From Flavobacteriaceae bacterium (GTDB lineage: Bacteria; Bacteroidota; Bacteroidia; Flavobacteriales; Flavobacteriaceae): DNA of 12,989 bases. The translations under genes were made by a program, and so were the position numbers. Below the pieces are notes generated by a model. It had not been told where the DNA came from, did not search any database, and was given only the letters and a program-made list of their open reading frames with translations. The stretch is taken from contig JAUXCI010000039.1 of the NCBI GenBank assembly GCA_030618945.1, positions 1 to 12,989 of the forward strand, given 5' to 3'. Numbering within the stretch: position 1 is the first letter of the stretch; every line of letters starts with the position of its first letter. This document shows positions 8,185 through 12,989 of this stretch, in pieces.

Positions 8185-8754
8185 TTAATTGCTTACCATC
8201 TCTAATTCAGGAGGGTATGCCATCATTATCTTGGATACAAACTCGTTAATTCTCGCTTCCTTTTTGTCAATATTCTTATGATAAGAAAGGATTCCTGTTC
8301 CGATGCCCTGCCAGGCTAACTCCTTTTTTCTTGCATCTATAAGATCAATAAAAAGGGTTCCCTCTGTTGAAGTGGATACATTTGTATATCCAAAACCATA
8401 ACCGGGCCCGTAATGGCCGTAACCATAACCGTAATACCAAGGATACCATCCGTAATAACTATTGTTATAGACATCAATTTTTTCACGTGATTTGGTGAAA
8501 ATATTTACCAAAACATCAGGGTTATCAGAGACGACCATCCCTTTGGCTTTTAGTTCATTTTCAATAGCTCTAAGAATTCTGCGTTTATCTAAATCAGAAA
8601 TTTCAACTTTATCAATTCCTTTTTTATAAAATGCATAGGTTTTGAAATTGGAAAAATCGGTTTTCTTGTCAAAATCTGAATAAACGTTTACTGAATCACA
8701 TGAGAATAAAATTAAAACTAGAATTACCGAAGCAGAAAGGTATAATTTCATCAT
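8185..8754 (-). CDS. DUF4136 family lipoprotein
   Basis: 189 residues counted from the first of two adjacent ATG codons (MMK); the second is an equally plausible start. A lipoprotein signal ends in the lipobox L17-F-S-C19, so the protein should be exported and lipid-anchored. The body fits the DUF4136 pattern: an early YSDFDKKTDFSNFKTYAF block, a helix with alternating basic residues, a strand with PDVLVNI, and near the end GTLFIDLIDARKKELAWQG. Residues 100-123 are an unusual run of tyrosine, tryptophan and glycine (for example YYGWYPWYYGYGYG), which in this family tends to be a variable, probably surface-exposed loop. The function is unknown to me. It is convergent with the ABC-F gene, and the next gene upstream on the same strand starts 147 bases beyond its stop codon. 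Confidence 0.85.
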   Translation of the reverse strand: MMKLYLSASVILVLILFSCDSVNVYSDFDKKTDFSNFKTYAFYKKGIDKVEISDLDKRRILRAIENELKAKGMVVSDNPDVLVNIFTKSREKIDVYNNSYYGWYPWYYGYGYGHYGPGYGFGYTNVSTSTEGTLFIDLIDARKKELAWQGIGTGILSYHKNIDKKEARINEFVSKIMMAYPPELEMVSN

Positions 8755-8901
8755 ATGAGTTTTTTAATACAAGTGTTAATTACCTTAATGCATTATCAAT
8801 AATCATACCAATTAGAAGGTTCAGGTTGAAGAGAATTATTGCTATTTATAGTTAAGGGGTAGTATTTCAATAAAGTATATCGAGTGTTATTAAATTTAAT
8901 T

Positions 8902-9060
8902 TTAATAGTTTCTTTTTGGATCAAAGCCATAAGGGCAATGACGGCAATTGTTTTTACAGCAATAGCCCCTTTTTAAGTGATAGCTTTTTGTAAAAACTTT
9001 GAAGCCTTCTTCACTGTAATAAAAATCGTCAGGATCTAGTTTATTATTATTAAATTGCAT
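8902..9060 (-). CDS. DUF5522-type small cysteine-rich protein
   Basis: A 52-codon gene starting ATG at 9060 and ending TAA at 8902-8904. The peptide begins MQFNNNKLDPDDFYYSEEG, continues with VFTKSYHLKRGYCC (22-35) and closes with the block CCKNNCRHCPYG (34-45), with cysteines at 34, 35, 39 and 42. I recognise the YY-EEG / YHLKRGYCC / CRHCPYG pattern as the small DUF5522 family, usually encoded alone and of unknown function; the cysteine cluster suggests metal binding. No signal peptide or membrane helix is present, so it should be cytosolic. It is divergent from the HExxH gene, with 32 bases between the start codons. I found no Bacteroidota -7 match upstream of it on the minus strand. The family call rests on memory of the motif. 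Confidence 0.82.
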   Translation of the reverse strand: MQFNNNKLDPDDFYYSEEGFKVFTKSYHLKRGYCCKNNCRHCPYGFDPKRNY

Positions 9061-9084
9061 AATGTATTTACCGTCATACTCTTG
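9055..9084 (+). promoter_or_regulatory. Weak candidate promoter for the HExxH / PLP enzyme / glucosaminidase cluster
   Basis: TTG at 9055-9057, a 19-base spacer and TACTCTTG at 9077-9084, one base away from TAnnTTTG. Initiation would fall at about 9089-9092, at or just before the ATG at 9093, implying an almost leaderless message. Spacing is ideal but the core mismatch keeps this tentative. Confidence 0.3.
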
Positions 9085-9092
9085 ATTATTTC

Positions 9093-9416
9093 ATGCCAAT
9101 CATCATTAAATTTATTTTCCTTTCAAATTTTAACGCACTCGCCATTTGGCCTTTTATTTTTTTGAGGAACAAGGAATTAAAAAATGATGACATCCTTTTA
9201 AATCATGAAAAAATCCATTTGAAACAACAAAAAGAGTTATTGTGGATCTTCTTTTTTATGATTTACTTTATTGAATTTCTTGCAAAAATAGTAATTTATA
9301 AAAGGCTAAAGCTGGCTTATCGAAATATTAGTTTTGAGAGAGAAGCTTATCTTTATGAGTGTGATTTCAACTACACAAGCATAAAACCCTTCTGGAGTTT
9401 CATTAATTTTTTGTAA
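9093..9416 (+). CDS. Small membrane protein with HExxH motif, putative metallopeptidase-like
   Basis: 107 residues. The motif H38-E39-K-I-H42 sits in the context LLNHEKIHLKQQ, immediately before a membrane helix at about 50-70. The block FEREAY (81-86) follows and could supply a third metal ligand (E84 or E82), the arrangement of a minimal gluzincin. A short hydrophobic stretch near the N-terminus (WPFIFL) may dip into the membrane. I recognise this as a type of short protein found in Flavobacteriia, usually annotated hypothetical; I know of no assigned function, and activity is inferred from the motif alone. It leads a + strand cluster: only 7 bases separate its stop from the PLP-enzyme start. 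An open frame on the opposite strand across its 3' end (9306-9587) is an antisense shadow. Confidence 0.8.
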   Translation: MPIIIKFIFLSNFNALAIWPFIFLRNKELKNDDILLNHEKIHLKQQKELLWIFFFMIYFIEFLAKIVIYKRLKLAYRNISFEREAYLYECDFNYTSIKPFWSFINFL

Positions 9417-9423
9417 AAAGATC

Positions 9424-10347
9424 ATGATGGAAAGTAGAAACCAAAGCGTAGTTATAGATTCAATTGAACGGGCAGGAATTACTTTGCACATGAAAAGGGA
9501 AGATGAGTTACACCCTTTTATATCGGGTAACAAATACAGAAAATTAAAATACAATCTTTTAGAAGCCAATACTATTGGAGCTAACACCTTGCTTAGTTTT
9601 GGAGGCGCGTATTCAAACCATATCAGTGCCTTGGCTTATGCGGGTAAAAAGTTTGGATTTAAAACGATTGGTGTGATCAGAGGTGATGAATTAGGAGAAA
9701 GTCTGGAAACGACGCTTAAAAATAATACAACATTAAAACAGGCTTTTGAAAATGGGATGCGTTTTAAATTCATAAGCAGAGCACATTATCGCAATAAGCA
9801 AACTGATGATTTTATAGCTGCTTTAAGGGAAGAGTTTGGAAACTTTTATCTGGTACCTGAGGGAGGGACTAATGCCCTGGCCATAAAAGGGTGTGAAGAA
9901 ATACTTACAGAAAAGGATCAGGATTATGATTTTATTTGTGTTGCTGCTGGCACTGGCGGTACGATCTCAGGCTTGATCAATTCAGCTTTTGACAGACAGA
10001 AAATACTGGGCTTCCCAAGCCTCAAAGGGGTGTTTTTGGAAGATGAGATCGAGAAACTAACTCCTGTAAAAAACAACTGGAAATTAATTCATAACTATCA
10101 TTTTGGTGGATATGCTAAAATCAACGAAAATTTGATTAGTTTTATCAACGAATTTTACGAACAAACTACCATACCTTTAGATCCCGTGTATACCGGCAAA
10201 ATGATGTTCGGTATTGCAGATATGATCAAAAATAAATATTTTAATAAAAATTGTAAAATACTGGCTATTCATACCGGCGGATTGCAAGGGATTAGCGGGA
10301 TGAATCAGCGATTGTTAAAAAAGAATTTACCTTTAATAAACATATGA
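9424..10347 (+). CDS. PLP-dependent ACC deaminase / D-cysteine desulfhydrase-like enzyme
   Basis: 307 residues of the fold-type II (tryptophan-synthase-beta-like) PLP family. Key blocks: SGNKYRKLKY (34-43), where K37 is the expected Schiff-base lysine; SFGGAYSNH (around 58-66), the substrate/cofactor loop of the ACC-deaminase/D-cysteine-desulfhydrase branch; and AGTGGT, the phosphate-binding glycine loop. Near the C-terminus, IHTGGLQG matches the usual closing motif. It is slightly shorter than classical ACC deaminases (about 330-340), mainly at the N-terminus. Which reaction it performs, ACC deamination or release of sulfide from D-cysteine, cannot be settled by eye; bacterial proteins annotated as the former are often the latter. 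Start codons at 9424 and 9427 (tandem ATGs) are equally possible. Its TGA overlaps the ATG of the next gene (ATGA, 10344-10347), pointing to translational coupling. Confidence 0.88.
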   Translation: MMESRNQSVVIDSIERAGITLHMKREDELHPFISGNKYRKLKYNLLEANTIGANTLLSFGGAYSNHISALAYAGKKFGFKTIGVIRGDELGESLETTLKNNTTLKQAFENGMRFKFISRAHYRNKQTDDFIAALREEFGNFYLVPEGGTNALAIKGCEEILTEKDQDYDFICVAAGTGGTISGLINSAFDRQKILGFPSLKGVFLEDEIEKLTPVKNNWKLIHNYHFGGYAKINENLISFINEFYEQTTIPLDPVYTGKMMFGIADMIKNKYFNKNCKILAIHTGGLQGISGMNQRLLKKNLPLINI

Positions 10348-11177
10348 AGGACATAAAAAAACTACTTGTTTTAAGTTTACTGATGGTTTTGTTTATGAGC
10401 TGTGGGTCAAATCGATCAACCTCTAAAAAATCAAAACAAAAAGAGGAAGTTACCAAGGAACAATATCTATACGCCCAAAGTGATATAATTTTCGACAAAT
10501 ACAAGAAAAATAATGAAGGGCAGATCAATAGCTTTACTGTGGCCTATATTGGAAATTATAAGGATATAGCCATTGACAAAATGATCAACTATAAAATACC
10601 GGCCAGTATTACACTGGCTCAGGGTATTCTGGAATCTGGCAACGGTTTAAGTACCCTGGCAAAAAAATCCAATAATCATTTTGGAATTAAATGTCATTCG
10701 GGATGGAAAGGTAAAAAAGTATACCATGATGATGATAAGAGGGGTGAATGCTTCAGAAAATATGACAATCCTGAAGGCTCTTTTAATGATCATTCGAAGT
10801 TTTTAACGGGAAGAGGCCGATATGAATTTTTGTTTGACCTTGATCCTGATGATTATAAGGGCTGGGCAAAAGGCTTGAAAAAAGCGGGTTATGCAACCGA
10901 TAGAAAGTATCCGAAAAAATTGATTGCTTTTATTGAAAACTTTCAATTGTACAAATATGACGATTTGGTACTCGATGAAAAAGGGTATAAAAGAGCAAAA
11001 AAAGAAATGCCGCTGGCCAACAATGACAGTGCCGAAACTTTTATCGTCGTAAGCAAGGGCGATACACTTTATTCCATATCGAGGAATAACAGTATTAGTG
11101 TGGAGGAGCTTAAAAGACTTAATGGTTTGAATTCAAATGCGATTAGTGTAGGGCAAAAATTGATGGTGTCACAATAA
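10344..11177 (+). CDS. Lipoprotein glucosaminidase (GH73) with C-terminal LysM domain
   Basis: 277 residues. The lipobox is F17-M-S-C20 after a leucine-rich signal. A basic linker (24-40) leads into a glucosaminidase domain of the GH73/FlgJ type (about 60-210): SITLAQGILESGNG carries the likely catalytic Glu97, followed by NNHFGIKC and the DHSKFL and YATDRKYPKK blocks typical of the family. Residues about 231-275 are one LysM domain (FIVVSKGDTLYSIS ... AISVGQKLMV) for peptidoglycan binding. It should cleave the beta-1,4 bond of N-acetylglucosamine in peptidoglycan from a lipid anchor, serving wall turnover or remodelling. Its ATG overlaps the stop of the PLP-enzyme gene, so translation is probably coupled. 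A hairpin follows immediately after the stop. Confidence 0.92.
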   Translation: MKDIKKLLVLSLLMVLFMSCGSNRSTSKKSKQKEEVTKEQYLYAQSDIIFDKYKKNNEGQINSFTVAYIGNYKDIAIDKMINYKIPASITLAQGILESGNGLSTLAKKSNNHFGIKCHSGWKGKKVYHDDDKRGECFRKYDNPEGSFNDHSKFLTGRGRYEFLFDLDPDDYKGWAKGLKKAGYATDRKYPKKLIAFIENFQLYKYDDLVLDEKGYKRAKKEMPLANNDSAETFIVVSKGDTLYSISRNNSISVEELKRLNGLNSNAISVGQKLMVSQ

Positions 11178-11178
11178 A

Positions 11179-11202
11179 AAAACTACCCCTGGGGGCAGTT
11201 TT
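11179..11202 (-). terminator. Hairpin between convergent genes, better formed as a minus-strand terminator
   Basis: The inverted repeat AAAACT-A-CCC / GGG-C-AGTTTT closes on a four-base loop. Read on the minus strand, the A/C position becomes a T.G wobble, so the stem is fully paired and runs into six T residues, a good terminator for the Spy-like gene arriving from the right. Read on the plus strand there is one A/C mismatch and only four T residues, so it should serve the glucosaminidase gene less well. Confidence 0.75.
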
Positions 11203-11226
11203 CAATCTAACTCAAAACTAATCTAA

Positions 11227-11667
11227 TCACTTTTTGTTCTTATGACCTTTTCCTTGTTGACGGCCTTGCCTTTCGGTTGATCGATATCCTTTCTTATTAC
11301 CTGTTTTTTTCCAAGTTTCATATTGATCGTTGTTCAGGATTTTTTTTATCTGTTTTTGATTCGCTAATTGCGTGTCAAGCATTTTATTCATTCTGTTGAA
11401 TTTGTCAGTAGCAGTCATTTCTTCAGCGTTTTGCCCTTTGAATGCCTCACGATTTTTATCTCGTTCACCAGCCCATTTTTTATTCAACTCTAATATTTGA
11501 CTTTGTTGTGTGTCGTTGAGATCTAATTCAAGAGCCATTTTTTTTGTTTTAAGAATGGCTTGTTGCTCTGGGGTAAAATCCTTGGCTAATGATTTGTATT
11601 TTTTTTCATTTTGTGCATAGATGCTTACAGAAAAGGCAAGCAAAAGGATTATCAATATTTTTTTCAT
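11227..11667 (-). CDS. Periplasmic Spy/CpxP-like helical protein
   Basis: 146 residues. A signal peptide (MKK, hydrophobic core, likely cleavage after Ala18 before Gln19) indicates export. The mature part is predicted to be almost entirely helical and charged. LTxxQ-like motifs of the Spy/CpxP family recur: FTPEQQ (31-36), LNDTQQ (50-55) and LNNDQY (111-116). The tail (about 121-146) is strongly basic and glycine/glutamine-rich. Spy and CpxP act as periplasmic chaperones or stress-signal inhibitors in Proteobacteria; the role in Bacteroidota is not known to me, so the call is by motif only. The gene is convergent with the glucosaminidase gene and divergent from the sulfatase gene, separated from the latter by 209 bases. 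No full -7 element was found upstream of it on the minus strand. Confidence 0.75.
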   Translation of the reverse strand: MKKILIILLLAFSVSIYAQNEKKYKSLAKDFTPEQQAILKTKKMALELDLNDTQQSQILELNKKWAGERDKNREAFKGQNAEEMTATDKFNRMNKMLDTQLANQKQIKKILNNDQYETWKKTGNKKGYRSTERQGRQQGKGHKNKK

Positions 11668-11876
11668 GACTTTATATTTAATTGTTTCTAGTATGACTGC
11701 CAGAAGCCTTTTGGGTTTAATGTGTTTTAATTAAAATTTTGTTAAAACTTAGCAAGCTTTTATTTTATGTGAATCTTGATTTCGATATCTTTGGATCTTA
11801 GATGATGGCAAGTTTTTTATTCAAACAGGTATGAAGTTGCTATCACAGCGTTTATTTATATGTTAATCAATTTTTC
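11668..11876. other. Divergent intergenic region, 209 bases
   Basis: AT-rich spacer between the Spy-like gene (-) and the sulfatase gene (+). It holds one full -7 element for the sulfatase (listed separately) but no convincing small gene, RNA or strong hairpin. An 11-codon ATG-to-stop frame at 11831-11866 is too short to support. Confidence 0.6.
11786..11793 (+). promoter_or_regulatory. Candidate -7 element for the sulfatase gene
   Basis: TATCTTTG matches TAnnTTTG exactly. No TTG lies at the expected 17-23 bases upstream (the nearest are 7 and 44 bases away), so the -33 part is missing or degenerate. A start near 11800 would leave a leader of about 77 bases, long compared with the ABC-F leader in this window, leaving room for control by an activator or an alternative sigma factor. 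Confidence 0.4.
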
Positions 11877-12989
11877 ATGAAAAATATTTTTGGAATCACC
11901 CTTGTATTATTGTTTGTTAGTAGCCTGATGTCCTGTTCAAAACAGGAGAAAATAGAACAGGAAAGGCCTAATATTTTATTTATAATGTCTGACGATCATG
12001 CTTATCAGGCCATTAGTGCCTATAGTGATAAATTGATCCAAACACCAAACATTGACAGAATAGCTGACGAAGGCTTGCTTTTTACCAATGCCTGCGTTAC
12101 AAACTCGATTTGTGCTCCGTCAAGAGCCACAATCCTTACGGGAAAACATACTCATATCAATGGTAAAATAGATAACAAAATGCCTTTTGATACCACTCAG
12201 GTTACCTTTCCTCAACTTTTTCAAAAAGCAGGATACGAAACGGCCATGTTTGGAAAATTACATTTTGGAAACAATCCTAAAGGAGTAGATGAATTTATGA
12301 TCTTACCTGGCCAGGGTCATTATATCAATCCTGATTTTATTACACCAAGAGGAGATACCACCATAACGGGTTATGTGACTGATATAATTACTGATCTCAC
12401 CATCGGTTGGTTGGATAGTAAGCGGGATAAGGAAAAACCATTTATGATGATGTACCTTCATAAAGCACCCCACAGACCATGGTGGCCAAGCCCTGAGAAG
12501 TTTGCCGAATTCAGTAAAAAAACTTTTCCAGAACCTGAGTCTTTATTCGATGATTATAAGAATCGTGGAACGGCTGCAAAAACGGCAGAAATGAACTTAT
12601 ATAACCATATGATGTACAGTCATGATAGTAAGGTGAGACCAGAAACTATAGCTTCGATGAATGAGGTAGTGCCTCAGGTAGTAGAATATAAGAATGGTTT
12701 TTATGGGCCTTATAATCGAGCCAATGCCATACAAAAAGCGAAATATGATGTTGTACTTGATAGTATCAATGAAGATTTTAAAACTCACTGGCCTTTAATG
12801 AACACCAAAGAAAAAATGCAATGGAAATACCAGCGCTATATGCAGGATTACCTAGGAACAATATCATCTGTAGATGATAATGTGGGTAGGGTACTCGATT
12901 ATCTTGACGAAAGCGGCCTTGCTGAAAACACCATTGTGGTGTATACCTCAGATCAAGGATTTTATTTGGGAGAGCACGGATGGTTTGAC
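11877..12989 (+). CDS. Exported lipoprotein sulfatase (S1/arylsulfatase family), cut by the window end
   Basis: 371 codons are visible, open to the last base with no stop, so the 3' end lies outside the window. The signal ends in the lipobox L17-M-S-C20. The alkaline-phosphatase-like sulfatase core follows: metal-binding D39-D40 in IMSDDHA, then the sulfatase signature C79-A-P-S-R83, where Cys79 should be converted to formylglycine. Further along are TGKHTH (from T88), the KLHFG block, HKAPHRPWWP, and DQGFYLGEHGW (D359-Q360, second pair of metal ligands) just before the cut. The family removes sulfate esters from sulfated polysaccharides or glycans; the HKAPHRPW block resembles glycan 6-O-sulfatases, but the substrate is not certain. 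A Cys-type sulfatase needs a maturation enzyme (anSME or a true FGE), which is not in this window. Confidence 0.92.
   Translation, partial: MKNIFGITLVLLFVSSLMSCSKQEKIEQERPNILFIMSDDHAYQAISAYSDKLIQTPNIDRIADEGLLFTNACVTNSICAPSRATILTGKHTHINGKIDNKMPFDTTQVTFPQLFQKAGYETAMFGKLHFGNNPKGVDEFMILPGQGHYINPDFITPRGDTTITGYVTDIITDLTIGWLDSKRDKEKPFMMMYLHKAPHRPWWPSPEKFAEFSKKTFPEPESLFDDYKNRGTAAKTAEMNLYNHMMYSHDSKVRPETIASMNEVVPQVVEYKNGFYGPYNRANAIQKAKYDVVLDSINEDFKTHWPLMNTKEKMQWKYQRYMQDYLGTISSVDDNVGRVLDYLDESGLAENTIVVYTSDQGFYLGEHGWFD

Noticed and set aside
11831..11866. Eleven-codon frame (ATG to TAA) upstream of the sulfatase, considered as a leader peptide
   Set aside because: It has no run of regulatory codons, no alternative hairpins after it, and is short enough to arise by chance.
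38..12989. Search for CRISPR arrays, tRNA/rRNA genes, insertion sequences, integrase attachment repeats, phage or toxin-antitoxin genes
   Set aside because: No regularly spaced repeats, transposase motifs or RNA-gene signatures were seen; gene content is conserved chromosomal type.

Overview
This looks like a chromosomal segment from a member of the Bacteroidota, most likely the Flavobacteriia. Four things point there: a complete gldK-gldL-gldM-gldN set (type IX secretion/gliding motor core); AT-rich DNA with start codons lacking clear Shine-Dalgarno sequences; lipoprotein signals of the LxSC type; and promoter-like elements matching the Bacteroidota consensus TTG-N(17-23)-TAnnTTTG. I cannot name the genus from the sequence.

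Layout. Positions 38-4623 carry gldKLMN on the + strand, closed by a very clear intrinsic terminator (4641-4672). Next come an FAD-dependent DadA/DAO-type oxidoreductase (+) and, convergent with it and sharing the same four bases for both stop codons, a small DUF983 membrane protein with a CxxC zinc-ribbon-like head (-). A 55-base divergent intergenic region with two interleaved promoter-like elements separates DUF983 from a full-length ABC-F ATPase (+). After it lie a DUF4136 lipoprotein (-) and a 52-codon cysteine-rich DUF5522-type gene (-). A tight three-gene + strand cluster follows: a HExxH mini membrane protein, a PLP-dependent ACC deaminase/D-cysteine desulfhydrase-like enzyme, and a GH73-LysM lipoprotein, the last two overlapping by ATGA. 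A hairpin then separates this cluster from a convergent Spy/CpxP-like periplasmic protein (-). The window ends inside an exported lipoprotein sulfatase (+), which is cut off by the window edge.

How the genes work together. GldL and GldM form the inner-membrane proton-driven motor, and GldK and GldN form the periplasmic/outer-membrane ring of the type IX secretion system. The envelope theme continues with four further exported proteins: the DUF4136 lipoprotein, the glucosaminidase-LysM lipoprotein, the Spy-like protein and the sulfatase. None of these shows an obvious functional tie to the secretion operon. I see no tRNA, rRNA, CRISPR array, insertion sequence, phage gene or defence system. 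This is mostly conserved core genome. The points most worth a second look are the back-to-back promoters at 6168-6231, the DUF5522 small gene, the HExxH/PLP-enzyme/glucosaminidase cluster, and GldK as a non-catalytic relative of the formylglycine-generating enzymes.
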